The notes under the pieces are model-generated. The model was not told the origin of the DNA. It worked only from the letters and a program-made list of their open reading frames with translations, and did no database searches. A DNA stretch of 64,000 bases, taken from Cadophora sp. MPI-SDFR-AT-0126. Its lineage: Eukaryota; Ascomycota; Leotiomycetes; Helotiales; Ploettnerulaceae. The stretch's first letter is position 1, and each line of letters starts with the position of its first letter. Where the stretch lies: positions 1,116,001 through 1,180,000 of the forward strand of contig JAGMVK010000007.1 in NCBI GenBank assembly GCA_020747065.1, written 5' to 3'. Below, piece after piece: positions 47,135 to 59,046 of this stretch. Both the position numbers and the translations under genes were made by a program.

Positions 47135-47657
47135 ATGGCAGAAGAACAGAACGGATCTGCAGGTACGCTCTTCACCCTCTTCGCCCTCGTCCTCTCCTCA
47201 GTATACGGAACAATGGCCATCGAATACTGACGATTCCCCAGCTTGGCCCGTCGCCGATGCAGCTTTGACCCAGGAGTTGTTGGACATCGTGCAACAGGCC
47301 AGCCATGCCAGACAATTGAAGAAGGGAGCCAACGAGGCTACGAAGACTCTAAACAGAGGTATTTCTGAGATCATCATCCTCGCAGCCGACACTGCGCCCC
47401 TCGCTATCCTCCTCCATCTCCCGCTATTGTGCGAAGACAAGGTATGCAAAGTATCCCAGGAAATTGCGAGAATGAAAGCGTGCTAACTTAATTCACAGAA
47501 CGTTCCATACGTTTACGTACCAAGTAAAACTTCCCTTGGCCGCGCTTGTGGAGTTAGCCGTGCCGTCATTGCAGCCAGCATTACCACTAATGAAGCCTCT
47601 GACCTGATGAACCAGATCAGAAGCTTGAAGGACAAGGTCGAGAGACTCATGATCTGA
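47135..47657 (+). CDS. SNU13: Snu13, L7Ae-family protein of U4/U6.U5 snRNP and box C/D snoRNPs
   Basis: 128-residue kink-turn RNA-binding protein that nucleates U4 snRNP and box C/D snoRNP assembly in the nucleus. Exons 47135-47162, 47242-47441 and 47499-47657 close in phase. The start is the first ATG of the short N-terminus ([18 protein letters not shown]). L7Ae signature segments are present: [48 protein letters not shown] and LGRACGVSR. Length and sequence separate it from ribosomal L7Ae and Nhp2. Confidence 0.96.
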
Positions 47658-48357
47658 GTGTGGGCAAACGGGCTACATACGCTGGGCTGGAACGTTCCTG
47701 CAATTGGCGTTTGGCTTTAGCAAGGCGATGGAGTGGGGATTTGTAAAATAAGGCGAAGTAGGCCATTGCAAAAATGCATTCAGGAACTTGGGCTGGAATG
47801 GACCTGCGTTTGAATTGAAGGCTGAATTCTTAGTATTTTGCAAATGCTACGATCTTCCGTTATGCTTTCCCTGCTTGGCCTCTGGGTACAATACACTAAG
47901 GTGATACTCTGTTTCTAATTCATAATATCCAGATCTTTCAGGATTGGAACCAAGACCTACAGCTCAGCTCCAGCCTGAGCATTGAGCTTACTTGACAACA
48001 GCATGGTTCGATTTCCGTTTAAGTTGTCCACAGATCTCTTAGAGATTGCTGTTCCCACATGTTGTGTGTTATTACCAAACTTGAATCTCCCAATGGGACG
48101 AACGTCCCACCCAGGTCGCGAAAGGGTTTATGTTCAAGTGGCTAGGAGCCAGTCATGTCGTGTCAAAAATGCCATGCGATTGACCCGGTGGATACCACAG
48201 CACTGTAGATGTCTCCACACCTGAACAGCTTCAGGACTAGAAGGATTTCAGCAGACGACGTGATCAGCGTCTATTATTATCATTACGGGTTCTATGTTCA
48301 GAGTTACATATCTATATCGCTTCTACAGCAAGAGGAACCTGGAAGTCCTGGTGCCGC
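47658..48357. other. Convergent intergenic region
   Basis: 700 bases between the stop of SNU13 and the stop of the Sac phosphatase. It contains both 3' untranslated ends and no supported gene. Confidence 0.55.
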
Positions 48358-51300
48358 TCAAGCCCAGACGAGCTTCTTGATACTATGTGTGAGCTGTTCC
48401 AAAAGTCCTGTACTTTTCCTGGCCTCAGAGAGAGATATGATATCTCCGCCCTCGAGTATACTCTTCCTCTCCGTACCCACTTCTACGACTTGGCCATGGA
48501 GAGTCATGCGCTCGATCTCATTGCAAATGCCCTTGACCTGTTCCATTTCGCTTAATCGTGGCTCGTTGCCAGTAACAGCCGATCTCACCGGCACGGCCTT
48601 CAGTGCCAGAACATTAAGCTCTGGAGCTGCGGGTACAGCTGCTACTCCTGTAAGGCTCTTGAAGATAGATTGTGGCCCAGGTACCGAGCTTCCGGCTGGC
48701 AAGTCCGTTTCAGCCCGCGTCTGGATATTTGACATTGACCGGGTGTTCACCCTGGTGATATCGTCTGCGCCAGCCTTGTACTTAATGACTAATCCCTTGT
48801 TATGTTGTTCGTCCACCTGAGCTGCTGAAAGAGTTGAGGTGATATATGTGCCATATGTGATTCGTGATATATGCATTAGGTCTATCCGTTCAAACGAAGA
48901 TACTTTCTCCATATCCCAGTCGAATCTGACAGAATAAAGAGCAGCATCTGTGAGTAATAGGATAGATTCTTCAAGGGATATTGATTTGATCGTATTGGGC
49001 AATTGCGGTGTAAGTAGAGTCCAACCTCCGATGAACTCTTCATGTTCATCTGCGATGACCAGTTTCTGACTAGTCTCGATGGCGGATTGCCTCATCTTTT
49101 GCATCGAGACGCCAGGATCACTACTTATCAAGTTGGCTTCAAAATCTTCAAAGACGACAGATGATACCGTCCCCAGAAGAAAGTCGATCACAACTTGACT
49201 GAAATAATCATTCACGATGCTTCGATTGTCAGCGGCCACTGTGCGTTCAGCTACAGGAAGTGCGACTTACCCACTGTAGAACCTGGAAATAGATAAACCC
49301 ATATCCTTTATGGCACCCTGGAAGTCCCGCTTTCTCGTTCTTGTGAAGTCACCTTTTAGGGCAGCAGTCGAGGCATACTGTAAGTAGTTAGCGGGTGGTA
49401 GATAACTGCCTCAGGGACGGCTTGATATCAAGGATACGTGCATGCGTCCAAGTTGGAGCCAGAGGACAAACGATCAAGAGAGTGGGACCAACCTGTTTCG
49501 AGACTGCGTCACCATTGTCAGCCCACACGGTGTTGAACCACTGTGTTGTCTGATCTGGCTGAAGACTCATATCTATGCCCTCGCTTTTCAATTGACTCTC
49601 AAGAGCCCGCATGCCACATGCACTCTGAACCACATTTGTCCGGTCCAAACAATCCATACAATTTGTGCGCAGAACACCAACTTGCTTGGATAGCTGCTCT
49701 CCGTTCACTTCGATCGTTTGTCCATAGGAATCGAGCTTCTCGCCAAGCGTATCCATCAACAAGCTGACATTTTCAAATTTCATTCCTCTGCAAATCGCAT
49801 GGAAGTCGAACCATTCAAAACCAACGGTTTTTTGGGACTCTTCATTGAACTGCTTCATGAACAGTTCATATCGGTCCCCCACAATTGCTTCAGCACCATG
49901 CTTTTCAACTAACGAGACAACCTGTACTGAGTCATATTTGTCGGAGAGATAATTGAAATGACGTTCAAAAGCTCTGTAATTCGTTACATCTGAATGTGCT
50001 AGTTGTGGAATTGGCTTGAAAGAGTATGGTGACTGTGAGAAAAAGACGGGTATGCTGCCCCGGATCTGCAAGAAAGAATAGACCTTGTTGCCCGAGCTCC
50101 AAGACGGATCGGATAATATCTGTTCAGTCTCAACACTGTTCGCAGTGAAGCCCTCTTCATCGACACCGCGGCGAAGGTATCGTAAACCGGCTCGTTTCAC
50201 AGATCTCCGCGATACCAAGGTGAGCAAGAATGACTTGTGAGAAGTGCTAGCGTCACTCGACTTTGGTCCGCTGCCATGCCTATTATCCGAGGTCTGATGG
50301 CTCTTCTGAACTGCAGAAAGATCGACCAATTCCACCGACGTCTTTACAGCGCCGTCCACGCCAACGATGGACTCTGGGGGGTTTGGGTCCATTTCGAAAG
50401 ATCGCTGCCCAACAAATCCCTGGATGAGAGGCATTACAAGCGAGCTCTGCCCAGAGTCAACAAAGGGCTGGATGATATGGCGATTCCACCAGTATATTGG
50501 GTCCACGCGAGTGTGCAACGGGCGGTTGTTATTTGACGTGGCTCGATTTGCAAAACTCCTTGTAAGATCATAGTCGTAAGAGAAGAAAAAACTTTGTGAT
50601 GAACCAAAAAGAATCTGCGTTGTGCGTAGTACTTTTGGGAGTAGAGACTGTATTACATCAATGGAATCTTCTCTTGATCGATCGTTCGGAACAGGTAACT
50701 CGGCCGGGTTTGCATGGAAATCCGCCGGGCTTGGTACGTCAAGGCTGGCAATATTGGACTCGGCACTAGTCATTCCCAGGTTCCTTCTCTGGTCCGCTGT
50801 CCATCCCTTCTTCGAGAACCACTTCTGGGCAAATCTGCCGTACCCACCTTTCCGTGCGATGACATCTTCAGCCACGCTGGTTGTCCGTCTGTGTGGTTGT
50901 GGCGTTGTGACAGAACTGGTAGGCATGCTATCGTCTTCAACATCATCGCTATTTCTTGCAGATAGGCCGGCCTCTTCGCCATCCGTATCACTCTCGTCCA
51001 GGCTGTGTTCCCCATCGGTTCTTTGTAGTAATGTCCGGGTACTTGCAATCGATCGTTCTGCCTCGGTCTTCGACGACAGTGGAGTCAGGGCAACATCTGT
51101 GATACAGTAGACTGCCTTCCCTTCGATCTGGGCGACCTGCTGCCGTTTGATAATGGTTATTAGAAAAGATGATCTAGAAACAGTCAACAGTCCTATTGAA
51201 AAGCAGAGTTAGCCACAGCCGACAGCTTTAGATGGACATCCGCTGGCATACCAACAAGTCCAAACGCCTCAAATCCCTTCTCGCTGCTTTCAGTATAGGC

Positions 51301-51435
51301 GCCATCTCTGGAAACCTGTGTAATGCCATTGTCATTGTACGAAATCTTCGTAGCTGGCCGACCTGGTCGGGTCTCTGTGATAACAAGGCCGTCAATAGCA
51401 GCAAATATTAGAAGTTTGCGCGCGAGGCCAGGCAT
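48358..51435 (-). CDS. Sac-domain phosphoinositide phosphatase with hSac2 domain
   Basis: Predicted inositol-phospholipid phosphatase of 950 residues (INPP5F/Sac2-like layout). Exons 51435-51252, 51192-49493, 49377-49271 and 49219-48358 close in phase. The N-terminal Sac domain (about 1-640) contains the catalytic CX5R signature CMDCLDR at Cys573-Arg579 in RTNCMDCLDRTNVVQ. About 100 residues near the N-terminus (81-185) form a Ser/Asp-rich insertion. After the Sac fold comes KGDFTRTRKRDFQGAIKDMG, then an hSac2 homology domain (about 690-790). It should act on PI4P or related lipids at endosome or Golgi membranes; substrate is inference. It has no transmembrane anchor, unlike Sac1. Confidence 0.93.
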
Positions 51436-52005
51436 GCTGGCGGTGTGATGAAGAGCACATTAAACATCGGCGGAGGAAAAAATGTACCAGAAAGTAGGGA
51501 TAGTCCCAAAAATTGTTTTGCTTACTCTGGAGGCAGAGGTAGGTAATCAGATGAGACCTAACTCGCCCGTGGAGTAATGTCTTGATATCTTGGCTTGGCT
51601 CGGTCCTGACGTACAGTACGGCACGGTATTGTACCTAGCGTACGGACTAGAAAGCGGCAATCGATAGCATAATTATACTGAAGCTGGAGCAGTTCACCAT
51701 TTGAAGTATAGCCCGTTTGAGTTCGGCTTTCCAGATTCCATAATAACACAATTTGCTCTATTAGAAAAATCAAATGAACGGAGTCTATTGTATCTGTTCG
51801 TCCATGTTGCCCTGGTTGGTGCTGCTTTTTGCGTTCACCCATGGAACTGCTACCGAGAAGCGAGAAGCGAGAAGCGAGAAGCGAGAAGCGTGTGCAAGTA
51901 CAGGGTTCGAGTACCACATAATTTACACTCGTGCTCATTCAACATCACGTCGAGATCAACTGACCAACTCCAGAAGTTGTCTCTATCTATCACGAGCATC
52001 TCCTC
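51436..52005. promoter_or_regulatory. Bidirectional promoter with heptamer repeat
   Basis: 570 bases between divergent starts of the Sac phosphatase and the Bmt6-type gene. It contains five exact tandem copies of CGAGAAG at 51854-51888 within the probable leader of the plus-strand gene. Confidence 0.5.
51854..51888. repeat. Five tandem CGAGAAG heptamers
   Basis: A perfect 35-base minisatellite. Copy number is likely to vary between strains. Confidence 0.85.
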
Positions 52006-53232
52006 ATGGGCAAGCATGGCAAGGCCGTCAAGGACGGTGGCAGAATGGTCCGAGATGATTCGGAATCTCTGCGCAAGGGCGCGGTGAAGAAAAATCCAGC
52101 AAAATCCAAGCAGAAACCGATCATCAAGACTGCAACAGCTGATGTAGAGTCTGTGGTACCGCTCAAAATTCAGCAGCTTGCACTCAACATTTTCAAGGAT
52201 ACATTCCCAGACGTTTTAGCATCTGACTCGCTCGCACTTTTGCTGCAGGAGGTCAAAGGTCGACTTTACGAAAGAGATTTCGAAGGAGCGTTTGGCAGGC
52301 AGGACTACCTCGAGGCCTACGCTGTTCGGTGGAGTCCCAGCCGGGTCCTTTGCTACCAGTCAATTCTCGTTGACCTTCTACAATACCTCTCTGAGATATT
52401 TCCAGCTTGTCAGAGCGAGAAGGGAACAGGTGTCTCCAGCCTGCGTGCTATAGCTTTTGGAGGTGGTGCAGCTGAAGTTGTTGCATTTGGTGCTTTCCTT
52501 CGATACGTGCACAATACCGCCCTCCCACAGACCACTCACCGTGCGGATCTCAACTTGGATGGCCTGACAATCACAGATGCTGTTTCTAGACTGTCTTCAT
52601 CAAAGAATGGATCTAGCTCCGTAAGCCCAGGCATCGATCTTGTGCTCGTGGACAGTGCGGATTGGAAGGACGTTTCTCAAAAACTCAGCCGCGGGCTTAC
52701 CACAACTCCTATTCTTTCGAAATATGCCAATGCTGCAGCTAGGGACGCAAATACTCCCTTGTTAGATATCGCAAGTCTCAAATCAACATTTGTCATGGAA
52801 AACGCACTCGAACTGGACCGGCAGCGGCTTCTTGACTTGGTTGGGGAAGAGAAAGCTCTCATTACTCTACTCTTCACCTTGAATGAACTGTACACAGCAT
52901 CGATCAGCAATACTACTAAATTCCTTCTTAACATGACATCCGTTGTCAAGCCGGGCACTTTGCTGCTCGTAGTTGACAGCCCTGGAAGCTACTCGGAAAC
53001 TGCAGTTGGTCCGGCTGGTGACAAAGAAGCGCCTAAGAAGTATCCAATGAAGTGGCTACTTGAGCATGCACTACTTGCAACGGAAACACCGAGAGGTCAA
53101 GAAAGTTTGATCAGCCTTTGGGAGAAAGTTGCTTCGGATGACTCGAGGTGGTTCCGAATTCACGAAAGCCTTCGATACCCAATACCCATCGAGAACATGC
53201 GGTATCAACTGCACCTCTATCGAAGGATATGA
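52006..53232 (+). CDS. BMT6: 25S rRNA (uridine-N3)-methyltransferase, Bmt6-type
   Basis: Intronless 408-residue protein. It resembles the fungal Bmt6 family, SAM-dependent enzymes that make N3-methyluridine in the large-subunit rRNA (nucleolus). The N-terminus is basic (MGKHGKAVKDGG then KKNPAKSKQKP), as in nucleolar proteins. Family-like blocks are LLLQEVKGRLYERDFEGAFG, AYAVRWSPSRVL, a glycine-rich SAM-site-like IAFGGGAAEVVAFGAFLRY, and IDLVLVDSADW. The C-terminal KYPMKWLLEHALL and WFRIHESLRYPIPIENMRYQ complete it. Assignment is from memory of the family, so the exact target base is not certain. It ends 83 bases from the stop of the convergent F-box-like gene. Confidence 0.8.
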   Translation: MGKHGKAVKDGGRMVRDDSESLRKGAVKKNPAKSKQKPIIKTATADVESVVPLKIQQLALNIFKDTFPDVLASDSLALLLQEVKGRLYERDFEGAFGRQDYLEAYAVRWSPSRVLCYQSILVDLLQYLSEIFPACQSEKGTGVSSLRAIAFGGGAAEVVAFGAFLRYVHNTALPQTTHRADLNLDGLTITDAVSRLSSSKNGSSSVSPGIDLVLVDSADWKDVSQKLSRGLTTTPILSKYANAAARDANTPLLDIASLKSTFVMENALELDRQRLLDLVGEEKALITLLFTLNELYTASISNTTKFLLNMTSVVKPGTLLLVVDSPGSYSETAVGPAGDKEAPKKYPMKWLLEHALLATETPRGQESLISLWEKVASDDSRWFRIHESLRYPIPIENMRYQLHLYRRI

Positions 53233-53314
53233 TGCTTCGACCATACAAATTTCATTTCATCATTCAGCATACAATCATAAAGATACTCTTCCGAGCAGCT
53301 ACCACGTCAACGTC

Positions 53315-55015
53315 CTAATAACGACTAAACATCAATGGAACAAGAGCTGTGCTCTCATGTCCTATCAGTGCCCTTCCTTTCCGACCAGCTGAACACGTAT
53401 TCTTGAAGAATCCTCTCACGTGTTCCTTCCTCTCCTGATTCCTACAATACTCCTTACCCAGTTGCTTCAGCACGGCCTCTTTTGCCTTCTTCAGCGCCGA
53501 TACTCTCTTGTCTGGGTCATCGGCCAGCTCTTGCTGTGCTGCCTCCATCTCGGCATTACGTTGAACACCTTGTACGTTTGGGTTAAATGTTGTGGGCATC
53601 AGGACCTCCTCGATAGGTCCAGTAATAGGAATTGGACTCGAGATGACCAGCTTCCCAGTGGACTCCTTGTGCTTATGCTTGCGTCTTCGCCTTCGATGCA
53701 CTCTCTTCTTCTTGACCAGAACAGATGTGCGCAAGATTCCGGATTGCATCTCGCCAGCTGTATCGATTACTTCGTCGAAGTCACCGAGCTGGTCTAGGTA
53801 GTCCTGACTCTGGAAGCCCGTCGAACTTCCAGTCTCGGACCCGCTGTGTTGCGACAGCCATTCATCACTGCCACTACTCCTCGTCAGAGGCGCAAGGGCG
53901 TCTTCCCAAACACCGCCGTTGACGAGAGCCACGTTTTCAAAGTCGAATTCCCTCACGGTGTGACGATGATCAAGAATGAAGTCAGAGACTTGTTCGGTGG
54001 ACATTGTTGAGTTTCGAATTTGCATGTATCGAAGCTTCGGGAAGGTCATTGCCGGTCGAAGAGGAGCAGCGGGCAGCGGTGACATTGGTGAAGTGACCTC
54101 CGCAAACAGCTTTGTAGTCGACTTGGGCGGGGCGAACAGAGGGTCTGTGAAGAGAGTAAAGGGGCAAGGACCTCGTCTCCCACTCCATCCAAAGCTCACC
54201 TTCTCAAGATTAGACGAGAAGGCTCGAATGTAATCATCAAGAATCTTAAGGTGGTCACGGCCCGGTCTTGACCCTTGAAAATCCCAAGAGTCCATGGTAA
54301 TACTGAGTTTCCTGATTTGCTTCCACCTCCGCCCGGCTGATGGTGTGCATCCATATCCAGGCATGTGGCGGAGATACACAAGCCCAGATGGATGGATGTG
54401 GTTAAGAGAGAGCTTCTCCAGTCTCTCAATCGGTGCTCGCTCAACGGCAATTCGCAAGCTGATGAGAGCGTAATCGACCGCGTCTCGACGATATCGCTGA
54501 GCTGGGTCTTGATCAGGACAAGAGACGGTGAGATGTCGGAGATTGGGCATATATGTCATTGCCTTGACGAATGCGGGCACATTGGTGGCCGCATGAAAGA
54601 TTGGGGGGTATTGTTGTGTCAGGAGGTCGGCTAATTCTGGCGACCCGTATTTTGGCCGCTGGCAGACTGACCCTGCGGAGGTGTGAGGGGTATAGAGAAA
54701 ATTGACCTCTCGGCCGGTCGTGGGATTAATGAGAGGTGGTAGAAAGGTTGCCGGACTATGTGGCATGGAAAACGTGAGGTGCTCAATATGGCGACCTATT
54801 CGAGATAACGCCTCGAGTCTGGATGGGCGCGTGAGAGAACTTGGGGTAAAGATCAAACGGGTTCGAGTGAACAGGACTGGAGTTGCGAGGCCGCAACATT
54901 CGGAGGCTGTGAGGCGTAGGGCACAGATAGATGCTGTATCCAGATGTGAGAGCAGGCTTGTTCGCAACTCCTCGTCCCGCCAAAGGCGGAGGAAAGTTGG
55001 GCTGGCAGTGGCCAT
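53315..55015 (-). CDS. F-box-like fungal protein
   Basis: Intronless 566-residue protein. The N-terminus (FLRLWRDEELRTSLLSHLDT then SICALRLTASECC) looks like a divergent F-box, the Skp1-binding helix set of SCF ubiquitin ligases. The region to about residue 330 has widely spaced LRHLTVS, LEKLSLNHI, IRKLSITMDS and LRYMQIRNS segments, typical of degenerate leucine-rich repeats. A Ser-rich stretch follows, then a strongly basic tract (KKKRVHRRRRRKHKHK) that could be a nuclear signal. The C-terminus has a Lys/Glu helix. Substrate unknown. A role in protein turnover is inference from the family. Confidence 0.75.
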   Translation of the reverse strand: MATASPTFLRLWRDEELRTSLLSHLDTASICALRLTASECCGLATPVLFTRTRLIFTPSSLTRPSRLEALSRIGRHIEHLTFSMPHSPATFLPPLINPTTGREVNFLYTPHTSAGSVCQRPKYGSPELADLLTQQYPPIFHAATNVPAFVKAMTYMPNLRHLTVSCPDQDPAQRYRRDAVDYALISLRIAVERAPIERLEKLSLNHIHPSGLVYLRHMPGYGCTPSAGRRWKQIRKLSITMDSWDFQGSRPGRDHLKILDDYIRAFSSNLEKVSFGWSGRRGPCPFTLFTDPLFAPPKSTTKLFAEVTSPMSPLPAAPLRPAMTFPKLRYMQIRNSTMSTEQVSDFILDHRHTVREFDFENVALVNGGVWEDALAPLTRSSGSDEWLSQHSGSETGSSTGFQSQDYLDQLGDFDEVIDTAGEMQSGILRTSVLVKKKRVHRRRRRKHKHKESTGKLVISSPIPITGPIEEVLMPTTFNPNVQGVQRNAEMEAAQQELADDPDKRVSALKKAKEAVLKQLGKEYCRNQERKEHVRGFFKNTCSAGRKGRALIGHESTALVPLMFSRY

Positions 55016-56518
55016 AGCTGGCGCATGTCGTCAAGGGAAAGGATTCGGCTGCTGCTGACAATGACAATCAAAATAATGCTGACTTAGAGAAGAATCTGAC
55101 AAGAGGTATGTAGATGTTTGGAAATGTGATGAATGCTGATAGAGTATGTTGATGATGCAAAGTGTTGAAGCGAGGCCAGTAGCACGTGGGTACACCTGAG
55201 AAAAGGCACTTCACAATGCAACGAAACAATAATGAGGGCAAATATGAAGAGGCGACCCGTCCCAGGCCATCATATCATATACCCAAGGCACATCCTTCCC
55301 CCACTATTCCCCCATAGCACGAAATATCGCAAAGACTCCATAACGTGATTGTGACTCTTCTTGATATGCATCTCCTGCATATCGTAGCGAACATAAACAC
55401 GAAATTGTCACGATCGCGACACATCTTCCAGAGCGCGAGGACCGCGTCTACTGGAACGGCTGACGGTGGCGCAGGTGCTCAAATGCATTGACCTGCAGGC
55501 TCCTGCATGCCTTGGCGCTGCCCGTTTCAATCGTCCGAAGGCTGGTCCAATGATACAACTTGAAACCGTCGACTTGCAGCACGGCGATATGCCGGATATA
55601 TAATATATGATAATGGACAAGCCCCGCATGAGAAGACTGGACGACGGTGAGGAGGTGAGGGCTGACGAGGACCAATCGAGGCCGGAGAAGATGAGGGGGC
55701 TGGGGCGGCATGTCATGTTGTTGACAGCTTGGACGCACAATCGCGAAACAGACGCGGAAAGTCGCGCCACACTTGAAGATCGTCTGGCGGCAGTGCTTGA
55801 AGTGTGGTGTTTCGGCGTCTGATGGAGATCATGTTATTGTTTCCCCCGGATCTTCTCGCGTCTGTTTCACGGATATGGAACTCATGGATATGGAACCCAA
55901 AGGAGGTTCGTGCTGCGACAAAATGGCGTTGGCTCACAGGAGGGTCTTACTTACTTTTTACTACATTGGCATGTCGCGGGGATCGTCGTGAGGATCGGCC
56001 TGTTCAAAAGAGAGAGCTACTTTCGGAACTTTCCTGGATGGGTCCCGATATGGCACAAAGGAAAGACTGTTTCATACTCGAGAGGCGGGTGATTCTCGAC
56101 ATTTATCTTAAACATCACATTCTTAAATTCTTTGGAGGGCATGCAATTAAGACAAGAGCTCGGCTTGGCCATTGCTCCGAATCTCAAGTATCGCAACCCG
56201 CTATCACTAGTTGTGATGAATGTTCATTCCTTCAGTATCGATTTCTTGTTCATAGGTTTTTGTACATGCGAGAACAGGAGGGCAGGGAAACGCCATGTAG
56301 CAAGGGCAGATGTGCGAAGGGATCTGAGACTCAGTTGCATCGATCTGGTCTTTTCTTCTCGGTTCGATTTGAGAAGGGAGAGTCTCCAATCACTTATATT
56401 GGAACGGCCGGTGGTCATTTCTCATGGGGTCAGAACAGTCTCTTTAACACTGCTTTCTGTTTCCTTCTTTTCTGCCTCAAGTCAGTGCTGTTGGAGAATC
56501 GTGTTACTCCCCCTGACA
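55016..56518. other. 1.5 kb intergenic region
   Basis: Promoters of the F-box-like gene and the transporter, in divergent arrangement. Open frames here, including the long one that reads into the transporter from 56132, show no domain content upstream of 56519. No gene supported. Confidence 0.5.
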
Positions 56519-57948
56519 ATGATCGAATCTGATTCCTACCTTCTTCCCCTACGGCATCCAGGAGAAAGAATCCCACCGCCCAAGAGATCAGTCGACAAGA
56601 GCCCAGTCGAACCCAGCCAGTTTCCCGAAGGCGGATCAGCATGGTTAGTTGTTCTTGGAAGTTGGTGTGCACTTTTTGCGTCGTTAGGGATCATGAATAC
56701 GATGGGTGCATTCCAGGAATATATTTCGACACACCAGTTGAAGGAATATGATGTGTCTTCAGTGGGCTGGATCTTCAGTCTCTACGCGTTTCTTACTTTT
56801 GGAGTTGGGCTTTTCGTTGGACCATTGTTCGATAAGTATGGTGCCCGATGGTTGATTCTGTCCGGCAGTCTGCTGGTAGTACTCAGCATGGATTCAATTG
56901 GGTATTGCGAAGGTGGGTGATGAAGCCAAGCACTGCGAATAGTCAGCTAATCATGGACGTTGAGAGATTTCCGGCACTTTGTCATCGTCTTCAGTGTGCT
57001 TGGAGGTGTTGGGTCGGCTCTTGTGTTTTCTCCCTCAATCACAGTAATCGGGCATTACTTCAACAGACGCAGAGGTATCGCTACCGGTATCGCTGCGACA
57101 GGAGGAGCTGTTGGAGGTATCGCTTTTCCACTGATCCTGCAATTGCTTACACCACGAATTGGATTCGTTTGGGCGACAAAAGTCATTGCTCTTATCTCAC
57201 TGGTTCTCTGTGGTTTCTCGAATGTGTTCATTCAAGGGCGAATCACAATGGGGCGAAGTAACAGTGCCCGACCGGATATCCGGATTCTTGCCAATCCGAC
57301 TTTTGCCATTACGGTCTTGGGTGTTTTCCTCCTCGAGTTTGCTCTGTTCGTTCCGTTGACCTATATCAACTCGTACTGCATCTCAAAAGGATTTTCCTCC
57401 ACATTTTATTCCCTCATTCTTCCGATTCTGAATGTTGGATCTCTCTTCGGCCGACTGCTTCCAGGCTATCTTGCTGACAAGTATGGAAGGTAAGTGGTCA
57501 TTACTCCATGTTGGCAACGGAAAACATGTTAATGAAGGACTGACTTACCTTCCGGCTCACCAGGTTCAACATTGCTATAGTCGCTATCGTCCTGACTACG
57601 ATATCTGTCCTCGGCGTCTGGCTCCCTTTCGGAGGAACGAAGGCAGGCACTGCAGTTTTTGCCTTGTTATTTGGTCTTGGTAGTGGCTCTAACATAAGCC
57701 TGACCCCAGTATGTATTGGGCAGCTGTGTAGGATCGAGAACTACGGGAGATACTACTCGACTTGCTTCTCAATTGTGTCATTGGGATGCTTGTCTGGAGT
57801 TCCCATCGCAGGAAAGATTTTGGATATGAGTGGTGGTAAATTCAACGGATTGGTGATATTTGTTGGATGTTGTTACGCTGGAGGTCTTCTCGCCTTCTAC
57901 TGCGCGAGAGTGTTAGCTGTGGGGCAAGGGCTGAGACAGAAATTTTAA
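56519..57948 (+). CDS. MFS transporter, monocarboxylate-porter-like
   Basis: 430-residue plasma-membrane-type carrier of the major facilitator superfamily. Exons 56519-56901, 56965-57489 and 57564-57948 close in phase. Twelve hydrophobic segments are apparent. After a soluble N-terminus, the first helix starts at GGSAWLVVLGSWCALFAS. Characteristic blocks are FVGPLFDKYGARWLI (loop 2-3 signature), IGHYFNRRRGIATGIAATGG (loop 4-5), and LLPGYLADKYGR at the second-half equivalent. This pattern is that of fungal monocarboxylate porters (Mch/riboflavin-type and many secondary-metabolite carriers). Substrate cannot be inferred. No biosynthetic cluster is adjacent. I chose the Met just before IESDSYLLPL because upstream codons lack content. 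Confidence 0.9.
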
Positions 57949-58586
57949 GAATGGTTCTGGACGAAGTCTGAGACGGGGCGAAGAATTGTTTATATAAACA
58001 AAGTAGTGGATTAGATGGAGATAAATGATGTCGGGATGCTGTGTTGATAATTTTTAGCCGTAAAGTTTCAAACACAGACTGGGCCCACTGCGCATTCAGG
58101 CATGGGCCACCCACAACATGGGAATCTTGGGGGATGGGATGGAAGTTGAAATCCGCTCAAGGACGAGCCTTTCCAGGAGACGGAAGTCTGTTGGCCTCCG
58201 GAACCTTGTCGGACGATATTTTACTTTGGGGCAGAACCCCGTCGTAAGGTCGGTTGGACACGGATATTATTTTCCTTCCTGGTCTTATTTGAGAAGGGAA
58301 GTGCAAAGAAGAAGGAAAATAATGATTTATTTATGCTGGAAGTCAACAAGATCATGGAGGATCTGATCTTCATATCCTGACAAACCCCTGAAACAATATA
58401 CTACATATGGGCTAACCAAGCGTGCTTAGTTTTCGTTTTAGTTTGTTTTGTCAATTGGCATCTGTCTGTCTGTATGTCTGTCTGTGTGTTAGTTTTTCTC
58501 CGTTCGTTACGGGAGCAGGGGAACCATGAGTGAGATGGGGGTAGGACAGGCTGGATAGCAGGGACGGACTTCTCGACTTGGGCGCG

Positions 58587-58725
58587 GACTGGACACTGGA
58601 CACTGGACACTGGACAGCCGAAGAGTGGAAAAAGAGCACATTATTGAACACTGAACCGTTGAACACTGAAAGAATGGATACTGACTGACAACGACACCGA
58701 ACACTGAACACTGAACACTGAACAA
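58587..58725. repeat. GGACACT and GAACACT tandem repeats
   Basis: About four units of GGACACT at 58587-58616 and several units of GAACACT at about 58698-58725, with scattered single copies between. The two units differ by one base. Confidence 0.75.
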
Positions 58726-58930
58726 TGAACAAGAGTCGCGTCCCCGCTTGTATACAAGTACTCGAACGACCAACCAGGCTGACAAGCTCCAGTCAACCCT
58801 TGCCTCTCGTAGTCCACCAGGCCAGGTCACCAACCCCCCTGTTCCTGTTCTTACTACTGCACAGTAGTACCTCCGTATTACCCTACCCTACCCTACCCTC
58901 CCCTGCCCTGCCATTCCCGAGTCCCCTGGA

Positions 58931-58970
58931 CAAGCAAGCGAGCAAGCAAGCAAGCAAGCAAGCAAGCAAG
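58931..58970. repeat. CAAG tetranucleotide repeat
   Basis: About ten units, with one CGAG variant near 58939. Confidence 0.85.
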
Positions 58971-59007
58971 AGAAAAAGACCGGCCTGGACTCCCCAAACT
59001 TTGGTTC

Positions 59008-59009
<2 letters not shown>

Positions 59010-59045
<36 letters not shown>
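59010..59045. repeat. CT dinucleotide repeat
   Basis: About 17-18 TC/CT units inside a wider pyrimidine-rich leader. Confidence 0.85.

Positions 59046-59046
<1 letters not shown>

Noticed and set aside
56132..56518. 129-codon N-terminal extension of the transporter ORF
   Set aside because: The extension lacks transporter content and reads like upstream DNA; the Met at 56519 gives the usual short N-terminus.
58870..58915. Repeated TACCC/CTGCCC units resembling telomeric DNA
   Set aside because: The unit is not TTAGGG/CCCTAA, the tract is short and it lies in a gene leader.
58931..59045. Regular short repeats that could suggest a CRISPR array
   Set aside because: They are simple tandem microsatellites of 2 and 4 bases without spacers, in a fungal genome.
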